Below are positions 35,384 to 43,907 of a stretch of 64,000 nt of DNA, in pieces. The DNA is taken from contig CAVVXS010000001.1 of NCBI GenBank assembly GCA_963752225.1, positions 1-64,000 of the forward strand, written 5' to 3'. The notes under the pieces were generated by a model, which was given only the letters and a program-made list of their open reading frames with translations, was not told the origin of the DNA and ran no database searches. Both the position numbers and the translations under genes were made by a program. Within the stretch, counting starts at the first letter, position 1, and each line of letters opens with the position of its first letter. Origin of the DNA: JBBROS01 sp963752225 (GTDB lineage Bacteria > Pseudomonadota > Alphaproteobacteria > Acetobacterales > Acetobacteraceae).

Positions 35384-36619
35384 ATGGCCGATTTGAACAA
35401 TCCGCTTCGCGCCCTCCTGCTCGAGGGCGTCAACGACAGTGCCGTGAGCCTGCTGCAGGCGAACGGCTTCGACGTGACCCGGCTGCCGGGCGCGATGGAC
35501 TCCGACGCGCTGGCGCGGGCGCTGGCCGACGGCGTCAACCTGCTTGGCATCCGCTCCCGCTCGCAGCTCGATGCGGCGGCGTTGTCGCGGGCGAGCATCG
35601 GCCTGCTGTCGGTCGGCTGCTTCTCTGTCGGCACCGACCAGGTGGATCTCGAGGCGGCGCGCACCAAAGGCATCCCGGTGTTCAACGCCCCGTTCAGCAA
35701 CACCCGCAGTGTGGCCGAGTTGGTGATCGGCGAAATCGTCATGCTGATGCGGCAGGTGCTGCCGCGCTCGGCCGCGGCGCATGCGGGGCGGTGGGTGAAA
35801 TCGGCGATCGGCGCGCACGAGGTGCGGGGCAAGACGCTGGGGATCGTCGGCTACGGCAACATCGGCACCCAGCTCTCGACGTTGGCGGAGGCAATGGGCA
35901 TGCGGGTGATCTATTTCGACCGCACCGACAAGCTTCGGCACGGCAACTCCGAGCCGGCCGCGACCTTGGGGGCGCTGCTGGCGGTGGCCGATGTCGTGAG
36001 CCTGCACGTGCCGGACACGCCGGAAACGGCGGGGATGATCGGCGGAGCCGAGCTGGCGGCGATGAAGCCCGGCAGCTACCTGATCAACAACAGCAGGGGT
36101 TCGGTGGTGGACTTGGCGGCGCTGGCCGACGTCGTGCGCTCCGGCCACCTCGCGGGGGCGGCGATCGACGTGTTCCCGCGGGAGCCGGCGTCGAACGGGG
36201 AACGGTTCGAGACCCCGCTGCAAGGGGTCGAGAACGTCATCCTGACGCCGCATGTCGGCGGTTCCACCGAGGAGGCGCAGGAGCGGATCGGCGCCGAGGT
36301 GGCGCGCAAGCTGGTGGACCACGCGTTGAAGGCTGCAACCGAGGGCGCGGTGAACTTCCCGCAGGTGCAGCCGCCGCCGAGCCGCCCGGGCGCGCTGCGG
36401 TTCGCGCATGTGCACCGCAATGTGCCGGGCGTGCTGGGCGGGCTCAACGCGGTGCTGTCGGCGGCCGGCTTGAACGTGGTGGCGCAGCACCTGCAGACGG
36501 ACGGCGACACCGGTTACGTGGTGGTGGACGCGGAGCCGGGGCCGTTCGGCGCCGACTCCGGCTGCATCCTGGAGGCGTTGCTTGCCGTGCCGGGGACGGT
36601 GCGGGCGCGGGCGCTCTAG
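35384..36619 (+). CDS. serA: D-3-phosphoglycerate dehydrogenase
   Basis: The protein has 411 residues, the length of the E. coli-type enzyme. The NAD-binding site is GIVGYGNIGTQLSTLAEAMG, substrate-site text is TPHVGGSTEEAQ with the catalytic His, and DTPETAGMIG with RGSVVDLAAL follow the family pattern. About 340-411 form an ACT domain (HRNVPGVLGGLNAVLSA), which gives serine feedback inhibition in the family. It opens the phosphorylated serine pathway. Confidence 0.94.
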   Translation: MADLNNPLRALLLEGVNDSAVSLLQANGFDVTRLPGAMDSDALARALADGVNLLGIRSRSQLDAAALSRASIGLLSVGCFSVGTDQVDLEAARTKGIPVFNAPFSNTRSVAELVIGEIVMLMRQVLPRSAAAHAGRWVKSAIGAHEVRGKTLGIVGYGNIGTQLSTLAEAMGMRVIYFDRTDKLRHGNSEPAATLGALLAVADVVSLHVPDTPETAGMIGGAELAAMKPGSYLINNSRGSVVDLAALADVVRSGHLAGAAIDVFPREPASNGERFETPLQGVENVILTPHVGGSTEEAQERIGAEVARKLVDHALKAATEGAVNFPQVQPPPSRPGALRFAHVHRNVPGVLGGLNAVLSAAGLNVVAQHLQTDGDTGYVVVDAEPGPFGADSGCILEALLAVPGTVRARAL

Positions 36620-37029
36620 GCCCAGCCCAACTCCTTGAGGGCCAGGCCGGCATTCCAGATTTTGGTCATGTGGGCGATCTTGTCGCCGCGAAATTGCATG
36701 ACGTAGACGTAGTCGGTCACGGTCTTCTTGCCGGTCGGGGGCATCGGTCCGCCGGCGAGGTGGGTGCCGGTGAACACCGCATAGACGGACACGTTCTGTC
36801 GCTCGTCATCGGTCGCGAAGGATTTCACCTCATAGGTGCCGTCCGTCAGCACGGTCAGGAGGCCCTTCATCCACTCGGTGTAGGCCTGCAACGTCGTGAC
36901 GTCGGAAAGCGGTTCGGCCTGGGCGGCGAAGGTCGCGTCGGCGGTGCAGAATGCGCGGCAGGCGGCCCAACCCTGGCCCGTTTCGCACGCGTCGAAGAAC
37001 GCATGCGCCGTGTCGCTGATCGCCTGCAT
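36616..37029 (-). CDS. SnoaL/NTF2-like protein
   Basis: The protein has 137 residues with the NTF2-like cone fold text: AHAFFDACETGQGWAACRAF, LQAYTEWMKGLLTVLTDGTY and YVMQFRGDKIAHMTKIWNAG. Such proteins bind small ligands or act as isomerases; the function here is unknown. It overlaps the convergent serA by four bases. AAAGGA upstream of the ATG supports the start. Confidence 0.8.
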   Translation of the reverse strand: MQAISDTAHAFFDACETGQGWAACRAFCTADATFAAQAEPLSDVTTLQAYTEWMKGLLTVLTDGTYEVKSFATDDERQNVSVYAVFTGTHLAGGPMPPTGKKTVTDYVYVMQFRGDKIAHMTKIWNAGLALKELGWA

Positions 37030-37200
37030 GGGATGGTTCCTTTCTGATCGAGCCGGAACCGTAGCGGCTCCGCTGGGGCGGCGCTACCGAGGGTGACGGG
37101 ATGGCGCGGAAGCGGCCCGCGCCTGACCCATTCTGGCCCAAGTTTTGCACACAGATTTGCACCGGATTGAGGGCGATCCGAACTCGTAACGGAGGATGAT

Positions 37201-37890
37201 GTGACGCAGCACCCGGCGCCGCTCGATGCTCTGCCGTATCCGTTCGCCTTCGACCCCGCCCATTGCGCGCTGCTGCTGATCGACATGCAGCGGGACTTTC
37301 TGGAGCCGGGCGGCTTCGGGGCGGCGCTTGGCAACGACGTCTCGCGGCTCCGGCGCACCATCGCGCCGAATCAGGCGCTGCTCGCCGCTTGGCGGCAAGC
37401 CGGGCTGGCGGTGATTCATACGCGCGAGGGACATCGGCCAGACCTCGCCGACTTGCCGCCATCCAAACGGGTAAGGGGCCGTGCCGCCTTGCGCATCGGC
37501 GACGAGGGACCGATGGGACGCATCCTGGTGCGCGGCGCGCCGGGGCATGAGATCATTGCCGAGCTGCAGCCGCGCGACGGCGAGCCGGTGATCGACAAAC
37601 CGGGCAAAGGCGCCTTCTTCGCCACCGACCTGCACGCGATCCTGCAGAACCGCGGGATCAGCCAACTGGTCGTGACCGGCGTCACCACCGAGGTCTGCGT
37701 CAATACGACTGTGCGCGAGGCAAACGACCGCGGCTATGACTGCCTGGTGCTGGAGGATTGCTGCGGCTCGTACATCCCCGAGCTGCACGAGGCCGGGCTG
37801 CGCATGATCGCCGCGCAGGGCGGCATTTTTGGCTGGGTCGGGACATCGTCCAGCGTCATCGCCTTTCTCACCGCAGGAGCCGCGTCATGA
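37201..37890 (+). CDS. isochorismatase-family cysteine hydrolase, biuret amidohydrolase-like
   Basis: The protein has 229 residues. ALLLIDMQRDFLEPGGFGAA holds the catalytic Asp, VIDKPGKGAFF the Lys and GVTTEVCVNTTVREANDRGY the nucleophilic Cys. The extra HTREGHRPDLADLPPSKRVR region matches the biuret-hydrolase branch as I recall it. It would split an amide such as biuret to release ammonia. The GTG start has GGAGGATGAT upstream. The permease gene overlaps by four bases. Confidence 0.88.
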   Translation: MTQHPAPLDALPYPFAFDPAHCALLLIDMQRDFLEPGGFGAALGNDVSRLRRTIAPNQALLAAWRQAGLAVIHTREGHRPDLADLPPSKRVRGRAALRIGDEGPMGRILVRGAPGHEIIAELQPRDGEPVIDKPGKGAFFATDLHAILQNRGISQLVVTGVTTEVCVNTTVREANDRGYDCLVLEDCCGSYIPELHEAGLRMIAAQGGIFGWVGTSSSVIAFLTAGAAS

Positions 37891-39473
37891 GTGCTTCGAT
37901 GAAGGGCGCCTCGCCGAAGCTTTGGGTTCCCGGCGACTGGAACGCCCTGTTCGGCTTCGGGACCAACATTCTGGTCAACGTGCTGGTGCTGACGGGGTTG
38001 TTGCGGTTCGTCATCGGCATGCCCGGCGACATCGTGTTCCACCGGATCCTGCCCGCGCTTGGGGTGATGCTGTGCTTGAGCACCGGCTACTACGCCTTTC
38101 TCGCCTGGCGGCTGGCCCGGCGCAGCGGCCGGAGCGACGTGTGCGCGCTGCCGTCGGGGATCAGCGTGCCGCACATGTTCGTCGTCACGTTCGTGGTGAT
38201 GCTGTCGATCAAGGTCGCGACAGGCGACCCGGTGCAGGCCTGGGAAGCGGGGCTGACTTGGGTGTTCGTGCAGAGTTTCGTGCTGATGCTGGGCGGGTTC
38301 GTGGGGCCGGCGATCCGCCGCATCACCCCGCGCGCGGCTTTGCTCGGGTCGCTTGCTGGCATCTCGATCACGTTCATCGCCATGAGCCCGGCCGCGCAGA
38401 TGTTCGCCACTCCGGTGATCGGGGTGGTGTGCTTTGTCGTGATCCTGGCGAGCTGGTTCGGCGGCGTTCGTTATTTCGGCGGTGTGCCGGGCGGATTGGT
38501 GGCGATTGCGACGGGGACGGTGATCGCCTGGGTCTCCACCGCGCTCGGGCTCGGCTATGGCGGGCTCAGCCTCGGCAACCTCGCCGGCTCGTTCTCGACG
38601 TTCGGCTTCGCCGTGCCGATGCCGGCCACGGAACACGTGTTCGGCGGCTTCAAGTATCTGGGCGTCATCCTGGTGACCGCGATCCCGTTTGGCATCTACG
38701 ACCTGATCGAGGCGCTCGACAACGTCGAGAGCGCGTCGGCGGCGGGCGACGGCTACCCGACGATCCAAGTGCTGACGGCCGACGGCGTCGTCAGTCTTAT
38801 CGGCTGCTTGCTGGGCAACCCGTTCATCAACGCCGTCTATATCGGGCATCCCGGATGGAAGGCGATGGGCGGACGGATCGGCTACTCGGCGGCAACGGGA
38901 GTCGTGGTGCTGCTGCTGACGTGGTTTGGCATCATTGCCGTACTATCGGCGCTGATCCCGGTCATCGCGATCCTGCCGATCCTGCTCTATATCGGCATGC
39001 TGATCGGATCGCAGGCGTTCCAGGAAACGCCACACCGGCACGCCCCGGCGGTTGTGCTGGCGCTGCTGCCGCAGATTGCGGCTTGGGGTAAAACGCAGAT
39101 CGACAATGCACTCGGCGCGGCTGGTACGACCGCGTCGGCGCTGGGCCTCGGCAAGCTCGCGTCGGTGGGGGTGCTGTATGGCGGGCTCGAGACGCTGGGT
39201 GGCGGCGCGACCCTTGCCGGGATCATCCTGGGCGCGATCACGGTGTTCATCATCGATCGCGAGTTCGACAAGGCTGCGGCATTCGCGCTGGCCGGAGCCG
39301 GGCTCACGCTGTTCGGCTTCATTCACAACGAGCAGCTCGGTTTCGGACGGTCGCCGGAGGTGGCGGTGGGCTATCTCGGCGTGGCGGCGACGCTGTTCTT
39401 GTGTTCGCGTTATGCAACGTTCTCGCCGATGCTCACCCACCCCCACTCGACCACACCGGAGGCTGCCGAGTGA
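37887..39473 (+). CDS. NCS2/AzgA-type permease for purine or uracil-like compounds
   Basis: The protein has 528 residues and 12 to 14 spans. GTNILVNVLVLTGLLRFVIGMP starts the first spans, while CALPSGISVPHMFVVTFVVM and the FGIYDLIEALDNVESASAAGD loop match the AzgA-type xanthine/uracil permease family. It is coupled by ATGA overlap to the amidohydrolase gene, so it probably imports the same nitrogen-rich substrate. The C-terminal half is unusually long compared with UraA. Confidence 0.85.
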   Translation: MSASMKGASPKLWVPGDWNALFGFGTNILVNVLVLTGLLRFVIGMPGDIVFHRILPALGVMLCLSTGYYAFLAWRLARRSGRSDVCALPSGISVPHMFVVTFVVMLSIKVATGDPVQAWEAGLTWVFVQSFVLMLGGFVGPAIRRITPRAALLGSLAGISITFIAMSPAAQMFATPVIGVVCFVVILASWFGGVRYFGGVPGGLVAIATGTVIAWVSTALGLGYGGLSLGNLAGSFSTFGFAVPMPATEHVFGGFKYLGVILVTAIPFGIYDLIEALDNVESASAAGDGYPTIQVLTADGVVSLIGCLLGNPFINAVYIGHPGWKAMGGRIGYSAATGVVVLLLTWFGIIAVLSALIPVIAILPILLYIGMLIGSQAFQETPHRHAPAVVLALLPQIAAWGKTQIDNALGAAGTTASALGLGKLASVGVLYGGLETLGGGATLAGIILGAITVFIIDREFDKAAAFALAGAGLTLFGFIHNEQLGFGRSPEVAVGYLGVAATLFLCSRYATFSPMLTHPHSTTPEAAE

Positions 39474-39474
39474 C

Positions 39475-39519
39475 CCCGTCGCACCCGGCCCCGTCGCGCC
39501 CGGCCCTGTCGCACCCGGT
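39475..39519 (+). repeat. three-copy 15-bp tandem repeat after the permease gene
   Basis: Three near copies of CCCGTCGCACCCGGC stand in a row just behind the permease stop. The copies vary at two positions. It may be a slippage product and has no protein-coding role I can see. Confidence 0.6.
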
Positions 39520-39596
39520 CGAGGAATCCCACAAGCGGGCTGTTTCGTAAGGTGACGCTTCGCGCGCTGCGCTGGAGCCCGTTCCTCACCGGGCGC

Positions 39597-40404
39597 TCAT
39601 TCCCATAGCAGGATGCTCCAGCCGCCACGGTCGGCGCCGAGGCGTACGACGGCGTGCCGGGTTGCGCGGCCGCCGTTGTCCATCGCGGCCTCGACGTCGA
39701 TGACGGCGACCCGGCCAGGGCGGGGCGGGGCCCGGCGAGCGGCCGACGCGGCGGCCGGGCCGCCGATCAGCGCGAGGACGATCGGGTCGGCCGCGCGCGG
39801 GTCCGGGTCGCCGTCGTGGTAGACGGTCACGTGCGGGCGCAGGCGGGCGAAGATGTCGGGGGTCATGCCGAGCACGAGTGAAAGCTCGGCGATGGATTGG
39901 AAGGCGGCGCCGGGCGGACCGTAAGCCAGGCCGGCTTGCGCGTAAGCGGCCGCGCGCGACGTGCTGTCGGCCGAGGGAAATCGCCATAAGGCGACGTCGA
40001 TCGCGAGGCGCTGTGCCTGCGACCGGTCGACGCCGACGGCTCGCATCAAGGCGGCCAGGACGTCGGCGGAGATGCTGTTGAGGTCGAGCTTGCCGTCGTC
40101 GCTGCCGAGCCGGACGACGACGCGCGCGTCGGCGAAGCGTTCGGTCAGCGGCGCCGGGTCGGGCGGCCATGGCCCCTCGGTTTGCTGCAGCAGCCGCATG
40201 ATGGCGGCGTAAACGGCGCCGTCGGCGGTTGCGGCGGCCTGCGCCGCTCCACGCAGGTTGCCGGCCAGGCGGATCTCGGCGCGGCCGGACGCGGTCAGCT
40301 GGGTGGCGATCAAGGTCAGCAGCACGATCGCCCACAGTACCGATCACGAGCGCGAAGCCGCGTTGGCGGCGCCGGGCCGGCTGGAGCAGCGGCGCCCGGG
40401 GCAC
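39597..40404 (-). pseudogene. gspK: type II secretion minor pseudopilin GspK, with apparent one-base frameshift
   Basis: A GTG start at 40404 encodes RRRQRGFALVI, the prepilin cleavage site and helix start. The frame then breaks at the pair of C bases at 40340-40341. Removing one base restores ALVIVLWAIVLLTLIATQL and joins the helix to the intact remainder: DGKLDLNSISADVLAALMRA, AAFQSIAELSLVLGMTPDIF. GspK caps the pseudopilus together with GspI and GspJ. It is the last gene of the operon and starts five bases after the gspD stop. Confidence 0.85.
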
Positions 40405-40408
40405 GCCG

Positions 40409-42739
40409 TCAGTTCTCCAGGCGCAGGCTCCGGCGGATGCGGCGCTGCGGGTCGGGGGAGCCGCCCGGGCCTTGCCGCTGCAGCTCGCCGGGCACGCTGG
40501 CGGCGTTGATCAGCTGGTCACGCAGGTCCTCGGTCAGCGCCCGGGCATCGCGCTGGTCGTGGATGACGTGCGGGGTGATCAGCACCAGCAGCTCGGTGCG
40601 GGCGCGTGCATTGCTTTGCTGGCCGGCGAGGAGGCCGAGCAGCGGAATGTCCTTGAGCCACGGGATGCCGGAGTTGCCGCGGGACGAGCTGTCGCGGATC
40701 AGGCCGGCGAGGCCGACGGTTTGGCCGTCCTGGACGACGACTCGGGAGCTGACCTTGCGTTCGAGGAAGGTCGGAGAGCCGATGGTGCTGCTGCTGGTCG
40801 CGGCGGTGTCGACGTCGCTGACCTCCTGGGAGATGTCGAGGGTGACAAGGCCGCCGCTGTTGACCCGGGGGGTCACGTCCATGATGACGCCCGTTTCGCG
40901 GTAGTCGATGGAGTTGATGATCGGCGAGCCGTTGGTCAGCGTGCTTTGCGAACTCGTGGTGAGGTAAGGGACGAGGTTGCCGACCTGGAGCCGAGCGGCC
41001 TCGTTGTCGAGCACCAGCACCTGCGGTGAGGACAGGACCTTCACCGTGGTGACGGCCTGCAGTGCGCTGAGCGCGGCGTTGCCGTTGTTGGGGCCGCTCA
41101 GCACGAAGCCGGGGAAGTTGCTGGCGAGCACGTTGGCGGCGGTGCCGGCGGGGCTGAAGTTGAGCGCGCCGTTGATGCCGCCGGCCTTGAAGAAGAACTG
41201 GGTGCCGTAGCTGAGATTGTCGTTGAGGGTGACCTCGGCGATGGTGGCGTCGATGCGGACCTGGAGCGGCAGGATGTCGATCTTGCGCAGCATCGCCTCG
41301 ATGGTGTCACGCTCCTGGGCGGTGGCGTAGATCATGAGCGCGTTGTTTTGCGCGTTGGGGATGATGCGGATGGAGTTGGCGTCTTCGGGGCTGCCGCCGG
41401 CGCCGCCCGATGCGCCGCCGGTCGGGTCGAGGCCGCCGAGCAGCGGATTGGCCGGGTTCTGCGACGGGTCGATCGGCTGATTGCCGGCGCCGTTGCTGCC
41501 GCCCAGCCCGCCGCCGCCCAAGCCGCCACCGCCGAGGCCGCCGCCGCCCAGGCCACCGCCGCCCAATCCGCCGCCGCCGAGGCCGCCGCCGGAGCCGAGC
41601 CCGCCGCCGCCGCCGCCCAAGCCGCCGCCACCCAGGCCGCCGCCGCCGCCCAATCCGCCGCCGCCGCCGAAGCGCTGACCGTTGCGGCCGGGTGCGATCG
41701 AGCCGACGCCTCGCTGGGACGGCTGGGCCGTGACCCGGCCGGGCGTGAAGGCCTGCTGCAGCACGTAGGCGATGTCGTTGCTGCGGCTGTTCTGCAGGTA
41801 GTAGACGTTCCAGCCGCGCAGGGTTTGCCGGCGCTGGCGCTCGATCAGGCCGTAAACGCGGCGGGCTTCTTCGATGTAGCGAGGTTGGCTGGAGACGATC
41901 AGCACGGAGTTGATGCGTTCCATCGGTACGACCCGGACCACGCCGGCGAGGGAGCCACCTTGGCCGCTGCGGAAGCTTTCGGTCAGCGAGGCGGCGAAGT
42001 CCTTGGCGCCGCCGCTGGTGACGGGGAACAGGCCGTAGGATTGGCCGGCGAGGGCGTCGATATCGAACGCGGCGACGAGGTTGATCAGGGCATCGCGGGT
42101 GGCCGGATCGCCGTTGATGATGAGCGCGTTGCGGCCGGGGTCGGCGATGATCTTGCCGCCTTGTCCGGCATACGGCTGCAGCACCTTGGCGAGGTCCTCG
42201 GCCGAGGCGAAGCGGAGCGGGATGACGGCGCCGCCGGCGAGGTCGGGACCGCCGGCGAGGCCTGCGGAGGCGGCCGCGGCGGCGGCCGGGACGATCCGGT
42301 AGAGGCCGGCGTTCTGGGTGATGGCGGCGCCGTTCTGCGCCAGCACCGCGCTCAGGGCGGGAAGGACCTGGGAGCGGCCGATCGGGGAGACGGTGCGCAG
42401 GGTGGCGGTGCCGCGGACGGCGGGGTCGATCGTGTAATTGACCCGAAGAACAGTGCCGAGGACCTGGGCGACGACTTCGCGGATGTCGGTATCGACGAAG
42501 TTGAACGAGATGTCGCCGGGTTCCGGCGTCGCCGATTGCGGCAAGGCGACGGAGCGGCCGGTGCCGATGGTGATTTGCGCCGCGGGGTGGGCGTCGGTGG
42601 TCCCGACCGGGCCGTTGATGCGCGGCGCGGCGCGGGCGTCGTTGCCGCCCAGCGGCGGCAGCGCTTCGAGCACCGGCGGTTCGCGGCGTGCGCAGCCGGC
42701 CAGGGCGGCAAGGAGCAGCAGAAATCGTGCACGCTTCAT
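40409..42739 (-). CDS. gspD: type II secretion outer-membrane secretin GspD
   Basis: The protein has 776 residues. A lipoprotein leader (FLLLLAALAGCARREPP) is followed by N-domains (SFNFVDTDIREVVAQVLG), KH-like N-domains and the secretin core (SSPQVLVLDNEAARLQVGN, GVIMDVTPRVNSGGLVTLDI). Between about residues 357 and 414 lies a run of GGGGLGG repeats coded by a short DNA repeat. It forms the outer-membrane ring through which T2SS cargo leaves. The ATG at 42739 overlaps gspC. Confidence 0.93.
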   Translation of the reverse strand: MKRARFLLLLAALAGCARREPPVLEALPPLGGNDARAAPRINGPVGTTDAHPAAQITIGTGRSVALPQSATPEPGDISFNFVDTDIREVVAQVLGTVLRVNYTIDPAVRGTATLRTVSPIGRSQVLPALSAVLAQNGAAITQNAGLYRIVPAAAAAASAGLAGGPDLAGGAVIPLRFASAEDLAKVLQPYAGQGGKIIADPGRNALIINGDPATRDALINLVAAFDIDALAGQSYGLFPVTSGGAKDFAASLTESFRSGQGGSLAGVVRVVPMERINSVLIVSSQPRYIEEARRVYGLIERQRRQTLRGWNVYYLQNSRSNDIAYVLQQAFTPGRVTAQPSQRGVGSIAPGRNGQRFGGGGGLGGGGGLGGGGLGGGGGGLGSGGGLGGGGLGGGGLGGGGLGGGGLGGGGLGGSNGAGNQPIDPSQNPANPLLGGLDPTGGASGGAGGSPEDANSIRIIPNAQNNALMIYATAQERDTIEAMLRKIDILPLQVRIDATIAEVTLNDNLSYGTQFFFKAGGINGALNFSPAGTAANVLASNFPGFVLSGPNNGNAALSALQAVTTVKVLSSPQVLVLDNEAARLQVGNLVPYLTTSSQSTLTNGSPIINSIDYRETGVIMDVTPRVNSGGLVTLDISQEVSDVDTAATSSSTIGSPTFLERKVSSRVVVQDGQTVGLAGLIRDSSSRGNSGIPWLKDIPLLGLLAGQQSNARARTELLVLITPHVIHDQRDARALTEDLRDQLINAASVPGELQRQGPGGSPDPQRRIRRSLRLEN
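41497..41670 (-). repeat. glycine-coding low-complexity tandem repeat inside gspD
   Basis: Repeats of about 15 bases made of GGCGGC-rich text (on the minus strand) encode GGGGL units in the secretin. The tract lies between an N-domain and the secretin core. Such tracts change length by slippage; compare strains for copy number. Confidence 0.75.
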
Positions 42740-43323
42740 CGGGCGGACGGACCTGACGGGGGATTGGGCGGGGCGCCGAGCATCGGCAGGCCGGGAATGC
42801 CGGTCAGGCCTTGCAGGCCGGGAAGGCCCGGCGGCGGTGGCGACGAGGGGGAGGCGGGTTGCGGGTCGAAGCTGGGGCGCAGCGTGCGCGGGCCGTCCGG
42901 ACCGGACAGGATGACCTGGCCGGTCTCGATCGACTGAACGCGGAAGCCGTTCATGCTGCCGCCCTCGGGGACGACCACGGGCCGGCCGCCGGGATTGGCG
43001 AAGATCACGTTGCGGCTGTTGCCGTCGATCAGAATGCCGGTGACGCGCGGCAGCGGCGGTGCGGCGGCGGCGGGGGCTGCGGGCGCGTTGGCGGGCGGCC
43101 GCCGGTTGGGGGCGAAGAGCGGTCGAGCCAAAATCGTTTCCACCCATTCTTGCGTGTGGTTGTTGGCGGCGGGCGGCGCCGGGGCAGCCGGCAAGGTGGC
43201 GACCCGGGCGGGCGTTTCGGTCATGCTGTCCTCATCCCCGCCGCGCGGCTGCAATTCAAGCGCGACGACTGCCGACAATGCGACCAGCAACGACAGCAGC
43301 AGCCAGGGGGCGGCTCGCGTCAT
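42736..43323 (-). CDS. gspC: type II secretion GspC-like inner-membrane protein
   Basis: The protein has 195 residues. The N-terminal span is PWLLLSLLVALSAVVALEL and the periplasmic homology region contains ILARPLFAPNRRPP and VTGILIDGNSRNVIFANPGG, as in GspC/GspN. The C-terminus is rich in Pro and Gly. It links the inner-membrane platform to GspD. It overlaps gspD and gspM by ATGA on both sides. Confidence 0.82.
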   Translation of the reverse strand: MTRAAPWLLLSLLVALSAVVALELQPRGGDEDSMTETPARVATLPAAPAPPAANNHTQEWVETILARPLFAPNRRPPANAPAAPAAAAPPLPRVTGILIDGNSRNVIFANPGGRPVVVPEGGSMNGFRVQSIETGQVILSGPDGPRTLRPSFDPQPASPSSPPPPGLPGLQGLTGIPGLPMLGAPPNPPSGPSAR

Positions 43324-43907
43324 GGCTGCGGCGCTTCGGAGCGGAAGCCGATCACCGACAGCGAGGCGTTGAGCGGCGCGCTGCCTTCACGGATGAAGCC
43401 GTACGCGCCGTGGACCTGAAGGTCGTCGACCAGCATCTGCGGCCGGGCGGTGTCGATGGCCTGCAGCAAGCGGACCAGGTTGGGCCAGGGGGCGTTAATG
43501 GTCATGCGGACGCCGATCGCGCGATAAGCGCCGAGCGGCTGCGGCGGCAGCGCCTCGGTGCTGGACAAGGCGGTGCCGGCCTTGGCGGCCATGTCCTGCA
43601 GCCGCTGCTGCAAGTCGGCGCCGGCGACGGCGTCGGAGGCGCCGCTCAGCACCGCGATCGGGGCAGGGCCGGACCCGGCCGTGGCAGCGGCGTCGCGTTC
43701 GAGCCCGGGGAGGTCGGCGGCGATCTGGGCCATGCGGTGGGCCAGGGTGGCGCGGCGGCTGATCGCTTCGGCCCGTTCGGCGTGCCACTCGAGCAGCGGG
43801 GCGGCGATGACGGCCCAAGCGGCGGCGAGCAGCAGCACGACCAGCAGGACGGCGATCACCTGTCCGATGCGGCCGGTGGGAAGGCGTGCCGTCAGCGCGC
43901 CACTCAT
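43320..43907 (-). CDS. gspM: type II secretion assembly protein GspM
   Basis: The protein has 195 residues: one N-terminal span (IAVLLVVLLLAAAWAVIAA), a coiled stretch (RRATLAHRMAQIAADL) and a ferredoxin-like C-domain ending in ASLSVIGFRSEAPQP. GspM pairs with GspL in the inner-membrane platform. ATGA overlaps couple it to gspL and gspC. Confidence 0.82.
   Translation of the reverse strand: MSGALTARLPTGRIGQVIAVLLVVLLLAAAWAVIAAPLLEWHAERAEAISRRATLAHRMAQIAADLPGLERDAAATAGSGPAPIAVLSGASDAVAGADLQQRLQDMAAKAGTALSSTEALPPQPLGAYRAIGVRMTINAPWPNLVRLLQAIDTARPQMLVDDLQVHGAYGFIREGSAPLNASLSVIGFRSEAPQP

Noticed and set aside
39475..39519. Possible CRISPR-like repeat
   Set aside because: Three adjacent 15-base copies without spacers; it is a simple tandem repeat.
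41497..41670. Possible CRISPR or minisatellite outside genes
   Set aside because: The repeat lies inside gspD and encodes glycine-rich protein in frame; no spacers.
41348..42937. 529-codon plus-strand frame opposite gspD
   Set aside because: The Ala/Gly/Pro-rich product is the reverse of the secretin and its glycine tract.
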